A stretch of 64,000 nt of DNA from Linyphia triangularis (lineage: Eukaryota; Arthropoda; Arachnida; Araneae; Linyphiidae): NCBI GenBank assembly GCA_963978545.1, contig CAXBTE010000026.1:1-64000 (forward strand), written 5' to 3'. The notes under the pieces were generated by a model. The model saw only the letters and a program-made list of their open reading frames with translations. It was not told where the DNA came from and did not search any database. Each line of letters opens with the position of its first letter. Within the stretch, counting starts at the first letter, position 1. Position numbers and translations under genes: made by a program. Positions 23,904 through 36,186 of this stretch are shown one piece after another.

Positions 23904-24711
23904 AAGGGGTTAGCCTTAGGAAATTTTATGAAAAAATCACTTTTCCAAAAAATGGCTCAAAATGCTTCCAGATTTTGGTTTTAAAATAGAAATATGATTT
24001 GCAGTCACTTTATTTCAAATCTGCCCAATAAAGGACCCTTAATTCAGTTTATAGCCCAAAATGTAGGTAAAATTCAGAAATTTTCAGTGTTTGAAATGCA
24101 GTCCTTTTTTGGGATCAACTTTCGACCCCCTTAATATTTAGTGGTTGTTAAGATTTTCGTTTTTAAGAATCTCCTATTAATGAACTTCAATGTTGCCAAG
24201 TTACAACATTGTGCTCCCAAAACTCTCTGTGTAAAAATTATGTATGTGTACCACTGAAAAAAACAACTTTGCAAATTTTGTTAGTGGTTGTTAAGATTTT
24301 CATTTTTAAGAATCTCCTATTAATGAACTTCAATGTGGCCAAGTCACAACATTGTGCTCCCAAAACTCTCTGTGTAAAAATTATGTATGTGTACCACTGA
24401 AAAAAACAACTTTGCAAATTTTGACCCCCTTAATATTTTGTGGTTGTTAAGATTTTCGTTTTTAAGAATCTCCTATAGAAGACCTTAAATGTGGCCAAGT
24501 TACAATACTGTGCTCCAAATACACTATGAGTAAAAATTCAAAAACTGTAAAATCAATGTATTTTCAAAGGGAAATTTTGAACTTTGAAAATAGTGGCTCA
24601 AATGCTACCAAATTTTTTTTGGGGACCTGAAATATGTTTTATATTCATATTCTGTCCAAATGTGACTGAAAAAATAATTTTTTGAATTTTCAAATTTTTC
24701 GAAATTTTTCA
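23904..24711 (+). repeat. Enlarged A unit with 143-bp internal duplication
   Basis: This unit is 808 bp. At about 24280, after GCAAATTTTG, the sequence jumps back to TTAGTGGTTGTTAAG in sub-repeat 1 instead of reading ACCCCCTTAATATTTTGTGG. The first pass is subtype T1 (TTCGTTTTT, GTTGCC) and the second pass is A2 (TTCATTTTT, GTGGCCAAGTCAC). This fits an exchange between sub-repeats of two different units (+156 bp) together with a 13-bp loss at the joint. The joint also fuses two frames into a 63-codon plus-strand open frame at 24209-24400. That frame starts at TTG and reads the duplicated DNA in two different frames, so it is a by-product. Confidence 0.9.
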
Positions 24712-27700
24712 AAGGGGTTAGCCTTAGGAAATTTTATGAAAAAATCACTTTTCCAAAAAATGGCTCAAAATGCTTCCAGATTTTGGTTTTAAAATAGAAA
24801 TATGATTTGCAGTCACTTTATTTCAAATCTGCCCAAAAAAGGACATTTAATTCAGTTTATAGCCCAAAATGTAGGTAAAATTCAGAAATTTTCAGTGTTT
24901 GAAATGCAGTCCTTTTTTGGGATCAACTTTCGACCCCCTTAATATTTAGTGGTTGTTAAGATTTTCATTTTTAAGAATCTCCTATTAATGAACTTCAATG
25001 TGGCCAAGTCACAACATTGTGCTCCCAAAACTCTCTGTGTAAAAATTATGTATGTGTACCACTGAAAAAAACAACTTTGCAAATTTTGACCCCCTTAATA
25101 TTTTGTGGTTGTTAAGATTTTCGTTTTTAAGAATCTCCTATAGAAGACCTTAAATGTGGCCAAGTTACAATACTGTGCTCCAAATACACTATGAGTAAAA
25201 ATTCAAAAACTGTAAAATCAATGTATTTTCAAAGGGAAATTTTGAACTTTGAAAATAGTGGCTCAAATGCTACCAAATTTTTTTTGGGGACCTGAAATAT
25301 GTTTTATATTCATATTCTGTCCAAATGTGACTGAAAAAATAATTTTTTGAATTTTCAAATTTTTCGAAATTTTTCAAAGGGGTTAGCCTTAGGAAATTTT
25401 ATGAAAAAATCACTTTTCCAAAAAATGGCTCAAAATGCTTCCAGATTTTGGTTTTAAAATAGAAATATGATTTGCAGTCACTTTATTTCAAATCTGCCCA
25501 ATAAAGGACCCTTAATTCAGTTTATAGCCCAAAATGTAGGTAAAATTCAGAAATTTTCAGTGTTTGAAATGCAGTCCTTTTTTGGGATCAACTTTCGACC
25601 CCCTTAATATTTAGTGGTTGTTAAGATTTTCGTTTTTAAGAATCTCCTATTAATGAACTTCAATGTTGCCAAGTTACAACATTGTGCTCCCAAAACTCTC
25701 TGTGTAAAAATTATGTATGTGTACCACTGAAAAAAACAACTTTGCAAATTTTGACCCCCTTAATATTTTGTGGTTGTTAAGATTTTCGTTTTTAAGAATC
25801 TCCTATAGAAGACCTTAAATGTGGCCAAGTTACAATACTGTGCTCCAAATACACTATGAGTAAAAATTCAAAAACTGTAAAATCAATGTATTTTCAAAGG
25901 GAAATTTTGAACTTTGAAAATAGTGGTTCAAATGCTACCAAATTTTTTTTGGGGACCTGAAATATGTTTTATATTCATATTCTGTCCAAATGTGACTGAA
26001 AAAATAATTTTTTGAATTTTCAAATTTTTCGAAATTTTTCAAAGGGGTTAGCCTTAGGAAATTTTATGAAAAAATCACTTTTCCAAAAAATGGCTCAAAA
26101 TGCTTCCAGATTTTGGTTTTAAAATAGAAATATGATTTGCAGTCACTTTATTTCAAATCTGCCCAATAAAGGACCCTTAATTCAGTTTATAGCCCAAAAT
26201 GTAGGTAAAATTCAGAAATTTTCAGTGTTTGAAATGCAGTCCTTTTTTGGGATCAACTTTCGACCCCCTTAATATTTAGTGGTTGTTAAGATTTTCGTTT
26301 TTAAGAATCTCCTATTAATGAACTTCAATGTTGCCAAGTTACAACATTGTGCTCCCAAAACTCTCTGTGTAAAAATTATGTATGTGTACCACTGAAAAAA
26401 ACAACTTTGCAAATTTTGACCCCCTTAATATTTTGTGGTTGTTAAGATTTTCGTTTTTAAGAATCTCCTATAGAAGACCTTAAATGTGGCCAAGTTACAA
26501 TACTGTGCTCCAAATACACTATGAGTAAAAATTCAAAAACTGTAAAATCAATGTATTTTCAAAGGGAAATTTTGAACTTTGAAAATAGTGGTTCAAATGC
26601 TACCAAATTTTTTTTGGGGACCTGAAATATGTTTTATATTCATATTCTGTCCAAATGTGACTGAAAAAATAATTTTTTGAATTTTCAAATTTTTCGAAAT
26701 TTTTCAAAGGGGTTAGCCTTAGGAAATTTTATGAAAAAATCACTTTTCCAAAAAATGGCTCAAAATGCTTCCAGATTTTGGTTTTAAAATAGAAATATGA
26801 TTTGCAGTCACTTTATTTCAAATCTGCCCAAAAAAGGACCCTTTAATTCAGTTTATAGCCCAAAATGTAGGTAAAATTCAGAAATTTTCAGTGTTTGAAA
26901 TGCAGTCCTTTTTTGGGATCAACTTTCGACCCCCTTAATATTTAGTGGTTGTTAAGATTTTCATTTTTAAGAATCTCCTATTAATGAACTTCAATGTGGC
27001 CAAGTCACAACATTGTGCTCCCAAAACTCTCTGTGTAAAAATTATGTATGTGTACCACTGAAAAAAACAACTTTGCAAATTTTGACCCCCTTAATATTTT
27101 GTGGTTGTTAAGATTTTCGTTTTTAAGAATCTCCTATAGAAGACCTTAAATGTGGCCAAGTTACAATACTGTGCTCCAAATACACTATGAGTAAAAATTC
27201 AAAAACTGTAAAATCAATGTATTTTCAAAGGGAAATTTTGAACTTTGAAAATAGTGGCTCAAATGCTACCAAATTTTTTTTGGGGACCTGAAATATGTTT
27301 TATATTCATATTCTGTCCAAATGTGACTGAAAAAATAATTTTTTGAATTTTCAAATTTTTCGAAATTTTTCAAAGGGGTTAGCCTTAGGAAATTTTATGA
27401 AAAAATCACTTTTCCAAAAAACTGCTCAAAATGCTTCCAGATTTTGGTTTTAAAATAGAAATATGATTTGCAGTCACTTTATTTCAAATCTGCCCAATAA
27501 AGGACCCTTAATTCAGTTTATAGCCCAAAATGTAGGTAAAATTCAGAAATTTTCAGTGTTTGAAATGCAGTCCTTTTTTGGGATCAACTTTCGACCCCCT
27601 TAATATTTAGTGGTTGTTAAGATTTTCATTTTTAAGAATCTCCTATTAATGAACTTCAATGTGGCCAAGTCACAACATTGTGCTCCCAAAACTCTCTGTG

Positions 27701-29368
27701 TAAAAATTATGTATGTGTACCACTGAAAAAAACAACTTTGCAAATTTTGACCCCCTTAATATTTTGTGGTTGTTAAGATTTTCGTTTTTAAGAATCTCCT
27801 ATAGAAGACCTTAAATGTGGCCAAGTTACAATACTGTGCTCCAAATACACTATGAGTAAAAATTCAAAAACTGTAAAATCAATGTATTTTCAAAGGGAAA
27901 TTTTGAACTTTGAAAATAGTGGCTCAAATGCTACCAAATTTTTTTTGGGGACCTGAAATATGTTTTATATTCATATTCTGTCCAAATGTGACTGAAAAAA
28001 TAATTTTTTGAATTTTCAAATTTTTCGAAATTTTTCAAAGGGGTTAGCCTTAGGAAATTTTATGAAAAAATCACTTTTCCAAAAAACTGCTCAAAATGCT
28101 TCCAGATTTTGGTTTTAAAATAGAAATATGATTTGCAGTCACTTTATTTCAAATCTGCCCAATAAAGGACCCTTAATTCAGTTTATAGCCCAAAATGTAG
28201 GTAAAATTCAGAAATTTTCAGTGTTTGAAATGCAGTCCTTTTTTGGGATCAACTTTCGACCCCCTTAATATTTAGTGGTTGTTAAGATTTTCGTTTTTAA
28301 GAATCTCCTATTAATGAACTTCAATGTTGCCAAGTTACAACATTGTGCTCCCAAAACTCTCTGTGTAAAAATTATGTATGTGTACCACTGAAAAAAACAA
28401 CTTTGCAAATTTTGACCCCCTTAATATTTTGTGGTTGTTAAGATTTTCGTTTTTAAGAATCTCCTATAGAAGACCTTAAATGTGGCCAAGTTACAATACT
28501 GTGCTCCAAATACACTATGAGTAAAAATTCAAAAACTGTAAAATCAATGTATTTTCAAAGGGAAATTTTGAACTTTGAAAATAGTGGCTCAAATGCTACC
28601 AAATTTTTTTTGGGGACCTGAAATATGTTTTATATTCATATTCTGTCCAAATGTGACTGAAAAAATAATTTTTTGAATTTTCAAATTTTTCGAAATTTTT
28701 CAAAGGGGTTAGCCTTAGGAAATTTTATGAAAAAATCACTTTTCCAAAAAATGGCTCAAAATGCTTCCAGATTTTGGTTTTAAAATAGAAATATGATTTG
28801 CAGTCACTTTATTTCAAATCTGCCCAAAAAAGGACCCTTTAATTCAGTTTATAGCCCACAATGTAGGTAAAATTCAGAAATTTTCAGTGTTTGAAATGCA
28901 GTCCTTTCTTGGGATCAACTTTCGACCCCCTTAATATTTAGTGGTTGTTAAGATTTTCATTTTTAAGAATCTCCTATTAATGAACTTCAATGTGGCCAAG
29001 TCACAACATTGTGCTCCCAAAACTCTCTGTGTAAAAATTATGTATGTGTACCACTGAAAAAAACAACTTTGCAAATTTTGACCCCCTTAATATTTTGTGG
29101 TTGTTAAGATTTTCGTTTTTAAGAATCTCCTATAGAAGACCTTAAATGTGGCCAAGTTACAATACTGTGCTCCAAATACACTATGAGTAAAAATTCAAAA
29201 ACTGTAAAATCAATGTATTTTCAAAGGGAAATTTTGAACTTTGAAAATAGTGGCTCAAATGCTACCAAATTTTTTTTGGGGACCTGAAATATGTTTTATA
29301 TTCATATTCTGTCCAAATGTGACTGAAAAAATAATTTTTTGAATTTTCAAATTTTTCGAAATTTTTCA

Positions 29369-32300
29369 AAGGGGTTAGCCTTAGGAAATTTTATGAAAAA
29401 ATCACTTTTCCAAAAAATGGCTCAAAATGCTTCCAGATTTTGGTTTTAAAATAGAAATATGATTTGCAGTCACTTTATTTCAAATCTGCCCAATAAAGGA
29501 CCCTTAATTCAGTTTATAGCCCAAAATGTAGGTAAAATTCAGAAATTTTCAGTGTTTGAAATGCAGTCCTTTTTTGGGATCAACTTTCGACCCCCTTAAT
29601 ATTTAGTGGTTGTTAAGATTTTCGTTTTTAAGAATCTCCTATTAATGAACTTCAATGTTGCCAAGTTACAACATTGTGCTCCCAAAACTCTCTGTGTAAA
29701 AATTATGTATGTGTACCACTGAAAAAAACAACTTTGCAAATTTTGACCCCCTTAATATTTTGTGGTTGTTAAGATTTTCGTTTTTAAGAATCTCCTATAG
29801 AAGACCTTAAATGTGGCCAAGTTACAATACTGTGCTCCAAATACACTATGAGTAAAAATTCAAAAACTGTAAAATCAATGTATTTTCAAAGGGAAATTTT
29901 GAACTTTGAAAATAGTGGTTCAAATGCTACCAAATTTTTTTTGGGGACCTGAAATATGTTTTATTATCATATTCTGTCCAAATGTGACTGAAAAAATAAT
30001 TTTTTGAATTTTCAAATTTTTCGAAATTTTTCAAAGGGGTTAGCCTTAGGAAATTTTATGAAAAAATCACTTTTCCAAAAAATGGCTCAAAATGCTTCCA
30101 GATTTTGGTTTTAAAATAGAAATATGATTTGCAGTCACTTTATTTCAAATCTGCCCAATAAAGGACCCTTAATTCAGTTTATAGCCCAAAATGTAGGTAA
30201 AATTCAGAAATTTTCAGTGTTTGAAATGCAGTCCTTTTTTGGGATCAACTTTCGACCCCCTTAATATTTAGTGGTTGTTAAGATTTTCGTTTTTAAGAAT
30301 CTCCTATTAATGAACTTCAATGTTGCCAAGTTACAACATTGTGCTCCCAAAACTCTCTGTGTAAAAATTATGTATGTGTACCACTGAAAAAAACAACTTT
30401 GCAAATTTTGACCCCCTTAATATTTTGTGGTTGTTAAGATTTTCGTTTTTAAGAATCTCCTATAGAAGACCTTAAATGTGGCCAAGTAACAATACTGTGC
30501 TCCAAATACACTATGAGTAAAAATTCAAAAACTGTAAAATCAATGTATTTTCAAAGGGAAATTTTGAACTTTGAAAATAGTGGCTCAAATGCTACCAAAT
30601 TTTTTTTGGGGACCTGAAATATGTTTTATATTCATATTCTGTCCAAATGTGACTGAAAAAATAATTTTTTGAATTTTCAAATTTTTCGAAATTTTTCAAA
30701 GGGGTTAGCCTTAGGAAATTTTATGAAAAAATCACTTTTCCAAAAAATGGCTCAAAATGCTTCCAGATTTTGGTTTTAAAATAGAAATATGATTTGCAGT
30801 CACTTTATTTCAAATCTGCCCAAAAAAGGACCCTTTAATTCAGTTTATAGCCCAAAATGTAGGTAAAATTCAGAAATTTTCAGTGTTTGAAATGCAGTCC
30901 TTTCTTGGGATCAACTTTCGACCCCCTTAATATTTAGTGGTTGTTAAGATTTTCATTTTTAAGAATCTCCTATTAATGAACTTCAATGTGGCCAAGTCAC
31001 AACATTGTGCTCCCAAAACTCTCTGTGTAAAAATTATGTATGTGTACCACTGAAAAAAACAACTTTGCAAATTTTGACCCCCTTAATATTTTGTGGTTGT
31101 TAAGATTTTCGTTTTTAAGAATCTCCTATAGAAGACCTTAAATGTGGCCAAGTTACAATACTGTGCTCCAAATACACTATGAGTAAAAATTCAAAAACTG
31201 TAAAATCAATGTATTTTCAAAGGGAAATTTTGAACTTTGAAAATAGTGGCTCAAATGCTACCAAATTTTTTTTGGGGACCTGAAATATGTTTTATATTCA
31301 TATTCTGTCCAAATGTGACTGAAAAAATAATTTTTTGAATTTTCAAATTTTTCGAAATTTTTCAAAGGGGTTAGCCTTAGGAAATTTTATGAAAAAATCA
31401 CTTTTCCAAAAAATGGCTCAAAATGCTTCCAGATTTTGGTTTTAAAATAGAAATATGATTTGCAGTCACTTTATTTCAAATCTGCCCAATAAAGGACCCT
31501 TAATTCAGTTTATAGCCCAAAATGTAGGTAAAATTCAGAAATTTTCAGTGTTTGAAATGCAGTCCTTTTTTGGGATCAACTTTCGACCCCCTTAATATTT
31601 AGTGGTTGTTAAGATTTTCGTTTTTAAGAATCTCCTATTAATGAACTTCAATGTTGCCAAGTTACAACATTGTGCTCCCAAAACTCTCTGTGTAAAAATT
31701 ATGTATGTGTACCACTGAAAAAAACAACTTTGCAAATTTTGACCCCCTTAATATTTTGTGGTTGTTAAGATTTTCGTTTTTAAGAATCTCCTATAGAAGA
31801 CCTTAAATGTGGCCAAGTTACAATACTGTGCTCCAAATACACTATGAGTAAAAATTCAAAAACTGTAAAATCAATGTATTTTCAAAGGGAAATTTTGAAC
31901 TTTGAAAATAGTGGTTCAAATGCTACCAAATTTTTTTTGGGGACCTGAAATATGTTTTATTATCATATTCTGTCCAAATGTGACTGAAAAAATAATTTTT
32001 TGAATTTTCAAATTTTTCGAAATTTTTCAAAGGGGTTAGCCTTAGGAAATTTTATGAAAAAATCACTTTTCCAAAAAATGGCTCAAAATGCTTCCAGATT
32101 TTGGTTTTAAAATAGAAATATGATTTGCAGTCACTTTATTTCAAATCTGCCCAATAAAGGACCCTTAATTCAGTTTATAGCCCAAAATGTAGGTAAAATT
32201 CAGAAATTTTCAGTGTTTGAAATGCAGTCCTTTTTTGGGATCAACTTTCGACCCCCTTAATATTTAGTGGTTGTTAAGATTTTCGTTTTTAAGAATCTCC

Positions 32301-33359
32301 TATTAATGAACTTCAATGTTGCCAAGTTACAACATTGTGCTCCCAAAACTCTCTGTGTAAAAATTATGTATGTGTACCACTGAAAAAAACAACTTTGCAA
32401 ATTTTGACCCCCTTAATATTTTGTGGTTGTTAAGATTTTCGTTTTTAAGAATCTCCTATAGAAGACCTTAAATGTGGCCAAGTAACAATACTGTGCTCCA
32501 AATACACTATGAGTAAAAATTCAAAAACTGTAAAATCAATGTATTTTCAAAGGGAAATTTTGAACTTTGAAAATAGTGGCTCAAATGCTACCAAATTTTT
32601 TTTGGGGACCTGAAATATGTTTTATATTCATATTCTGTCCAAATGTGACTGAAAAAATAATTTTTTGAATTTTCAAATTTTTCGAAATTTTTCAAAGGGG
32701 TTAGCCTTAGGAAATTTTATGAAAAAATCACTTTTCCAAAAAATGGCTCAAATGCTTCCAGATTTTGGTTTTAAAATAGAAATATGATTTGCAGTCACTT
32801 TATTTCAAATCTGCCCAAAAAAGGACCCTTTAATTCAGTTTATAGCCCAAAATGTAGGTAAAATTCAGAAATTTTCAGTGTTTGAAATGCAGTCCTTTTT
32901 TGGGATCAACTTTCGACCCCCTTAATATTTAGTGGTTGTTAAGATTTTCATTTTTAAGAATCTCCTATTAATGAACTTCAATGTGGCCAAGTCACAACAT
33001 TGTGCTCCCAAAACTCTCTGTGTAAAAATTATGTATGTGTACCACTGAAAAAAACAACTTTGCAAATTTTGACCCCCTTAATATTTTGTGGTTGTTAAGA
33101 TTTTCGTTTTTAAGAATCTCCTATAGAAGACCTTAAATGTGGCCAAGTTACAATACTGTGCTCCAAATACACTATGAGTAAAAATTCAAAAACTGTAAAA
33201 TCAATGTATTTTCAAAGGGAAATTTTGAACTTTGAAAATAGTGGCTCAAATGCTACCAAATTTTTTTTGGGGACCTGAAATATGTTTTATATTCATATTC
33301 TGTCCAAATGTGACTGAAAAAATAATTTTTTGAATTTTCAAATTTTTCGAAATTTTTCA
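29369..33359 (+). repeat. Two adjacent A-unit trimers
   Basis: Trimers at 29369-31364 (1996 bp) and 31365-33359 (1995 bp) again read T1 (GTGGTTCAAATG with TTTTATTATC), T1 (AAGTAACAATAC), A2. The A2 unit at 30699 has CCTTTCTTGGG and the one at 32695 has the one-base loss in GGCTCAAATGC. From 30699 onward the order of variants repeats that seen from 14589. Confidence 0.83.
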
Positions 33360-34024
33360 AAGGGGTTAGCCTTAGGAAATTTTATGAAAAAATCACTTTT
33401 CCAAAAAATGGCTCAAAATGCTTCCAGATTTTGGTTTTAAAATAGAAATATGATTTGCAGTCACTTTATTTCAAATCTGCCCAATAAAGGACCCTTAATT
33501 CAGTTTATAGCCCAAAATGTAGGTAAAATTCAGAAATTTTCAGTGTTTGAAATGCAGTCCTTTTTTGGGATCAACTTTCGACCCCCTTAATATTTAGTGG
33601 TTGTTAAGATTTTCGTTTTTAAGAATCTCCTATTAATGAACTTCAATGTTGCCAAGTTACAACATTGTGCTCCCAAAACTCTCTGTGTAAAAATTATGTA
33701 TGTGTACCACTGAAAAAAACAACTTTGCAAATTTTGACCCCCTTAATATTTTGTGGTTGTTAAGATTTTCGTTTTTAAGAATCTCCTATAGAAGACCTTA
33801 AATGTGGCCAAGTTACAATACTGTGCTCCAAATACACTATGAGTAAAAATTCAAAAACTGTAAAATCAATGTATTTTCAAAGGGAAATTTTGAACTTTGA
33901 AAATAGTGGCTCAAATGCTACCAAATTTTTTTTGGGGACCTGAAATATGTTTTATATTCATATTCTGTCCAAATGTGACTGAAAAAATAATTTTTTGAAT
34001 TTTCAAATTTTTCGAAATTTTTCA

Positions 34025-34695
34025 AAGGGGTTAGCCTTAGGAAATTTTATGAAAAAATCACTTTTCCAAAAAATGGCTCAAAATGCTTCCAGATTTTGGT
34101 TTTAAAATAGAAATATGATTTGCAGTCACTTTATTTCAAATCTGCCCAAAAAAGGACCCTTTAATTCAGTTTATAGCCCAAAATGTAGGTAAAATTCAGA
34201 AATTTTCAGTGTTTGAAATGCAGTCCTTTTTTGGGATCAACTTTCGACCCCCTTAATATTTAGTGGTTGTTAAGATTTTCGTTTTTAAGAATCTCCTATT
34301 AATGAACTTCAATGTTGCCAAGTTACAACATTGTGCTCCCAAAACTCTCTGTGTAAAAATTATGTATGTGTACCACTGAAAAAAACAACTTTGCAAATTT
34401 TGACCCCCTTAATATTTTGTGGTTGTTAAGATTTTCGTTTTTAAGAATCTCCTATAGAAGACCTTAAATGTGGCCAAGTTACAATACTGTGCTCCAAATA
34501 CACTACGAGTAAAAATTCAAAAACTCCAAAATACAATCAATGTATTTTCAAAGGGAAATTTTGAACTTTGAAAATAATGGCTCAAATGCTACCAAATTTT
34601 TTTTGGGGACCTGAAATATGTTTTATATTTATATTCTGTCCAAATGTGACTGAAAAAATAATTTTTTGAATTTTCAAATTTTTCGAAATTTTTCA
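34025..34695 (+). repeat. Variant A unit with 5-bp gain, mosaic (671 bp)
   Basis: Its front is of the A2 kind (CCCAAAAAAGGACCCTTTAAT), its middle is T1 (TTCGTTTTT, GTTGCC), and its back has the 5-bp-gain set (CTCCAAAATACAATC, AAAATAATGG, ATATTTATATTC). Unlike the variants at 666 and 56186, it is followed by an ordinary A unit and not by minis. That suggests the back half was moved by conversion, or that a mini-C segment was lost here. Confidence 0.8.
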
Positions 34696-36025
34696 AAGGG
34701 GTTAGCCTTAGGAAATTTTATGAAAAAATCACTTTTCCAAAAAATGGCTCAAAATGCTTCCAGATTTTGGTTTTAAAATAGAAATATGATTTGCAGTCAC
34801 TTTATTTCAAATCTGCCCAATAAAGGACCCTTAATTCAGTTTATAGCCCAAAATGTAGGTAAAATTCAGAAATTTTCAGTGTTTGAAATGCAGTCCTTTT
34901 TTGGGATCAACTTTCGACCCCCTTAATATTTAGTGGTTGTTAAGATTTTCGTTTTTAAGAATCTCCTATTAATGAACTTCAATGTTGCCAAGTTACAACA
35001 TTGTGCTCCCAAAACTCTCTGTGTAAAAATTATGTATGTGTACCACTGAAAAAAACAACTTTGCAAATTTTGACCCCCTTAATATTTTGTGGTTGTTAAG
35101 ATTTTCGTTTTTAAGAATCTCCTATAGAAGACCTTAAATGTGGCCAAGTTACAATACTGTGCTCCAAATACACTATGAGTAAAAATTCAAAAACTGTAAA
35201 ATCAATGTATTTTCAAAGGGAAATTTTGAACTTTGAAAATAGTGGCTCAAATGCTACCAAATTTTTTTTGGGGACCTGAAATATGTTTTATATTCATATT
35301 CTGTCCAAATGTGACTGAAAAAATAATTTTTTGAATTTTCAAATTTTTCGAAATTTTTCAAAGGGGTTAGCCTTAGGAAATTTTATGAAAAAATCACTTT
35401 TCCAAAAAATGGCTCAAAATGCTTCCAGATTTTGGTTTTAAAATAGAAATATGATTTACAGTCACTTTATTTCAAATCTGCCCAAAAAAGGACCCTTAAT
35501 TCAGTTTATAGCCCAAAATGTAGGTAAAATTCAGAAATTTTCAGTGTTTGAAATGCAGTCCTTTTTTGGGATCAACTTTCGACCCCCTTAATATTTAGTG
35601 GTTGTTAAGATTTTCGTTTTTAAGAATCTCCTATTAATGAACTTCAATGTTGCCAAGTTACAACATTGTGCTCCCAAAACTCTCTGTGTAAAAATTATGT
35701 ATGTGTACCACTGAAAAAAACAACTTTGCAAATTTTGACCCCCTTAATATTTTGTGGTTGTTAAGATTTTCGTTTTTAAGAATCTCCTATAGAAGACCTT
35801 AAATGTGGCCAAGTTACAATACTGTGCTCCAAATACACTATGAGTAAAAATTCAAAAACTGTAAAATCAATGTATTTTCAAAGGGAAATTTTGAACTTTG
35901 AAAATAGTGGCTCAAATGCTACCAAATTTTTTTTGGGGACCTGAAATATGTTTTATATTCATATTCTGTCCAAATGTGACTGAAAAAATAATTTTTTGAA
36001 TTTTCAAATTTTTCGAAATTTTTCA

Positions 36026-36186
36026 AAGGGGTTAGCCTTAGGAAATTTTATGAAAAAATCACTTTTTCAAAAAATAATTTTTTGAATTTTCAAATTTTTC
36101 AAGGGGGTTAGCCTTAGGAAATTTTACGAAAAAATCACTTTTCCAAAAATAATTTTTTGAATTTTCAAATTTTTCGAAATTTTTCA
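36026..36186 (+). repeat. Mini pair, left flank of C3
   Basis: Two minis, at 36026 (75 bp) and 36101 (86 bp, AAGGGGG), are the same two types that precede C2, C4 and C5. They follow an A unit with GATTTACAG and CCCAAAAAAGGACCCTTAAT. Confidence 0.92.

Larger units (their letters stand above)
13924..36025 (+). repeat. A-unit array 3 (33 units)
   Basis: Starts are 13924, 14589, 15255, 15920, 16585, 17250, 17915, 18580, 19245, 19911, 20576, 21241, 21907, 22572, 23238, 23904, 24712, 25377, 26042, 26707, 27373, 28038, 28703, 29369, 30034, 30699, 31365, 32030, 32695, 33360, 34025, 34696 and 35361. Most are 665 bp and A2 units 666 bp; exceptions are 808 bp at 23904 and 671 bp at 34025. Subtypes T1 and A2 alternate, partly as trimers. 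Private variants useful for tracing include AAGGTGTTAG at 18580, CCTTACTATT in the units at 19245 and 21241, CTGTATAATC in 21907, GATTAGCAG in 23238 and GGACATTTAATTC in 24712. The last unit has GATTTACAG, like those at 41777, 42442, 55521 and 56186. Confidence 0.94.

Noticed and set aside
24209..24400. A 63-codon plus-strand open frame
   Set aside because: It starts at TTG, exists only because the 143-bp duplication removed a stop, and reads the same duplicated DNA in two different frames. It is an accident of the joint.
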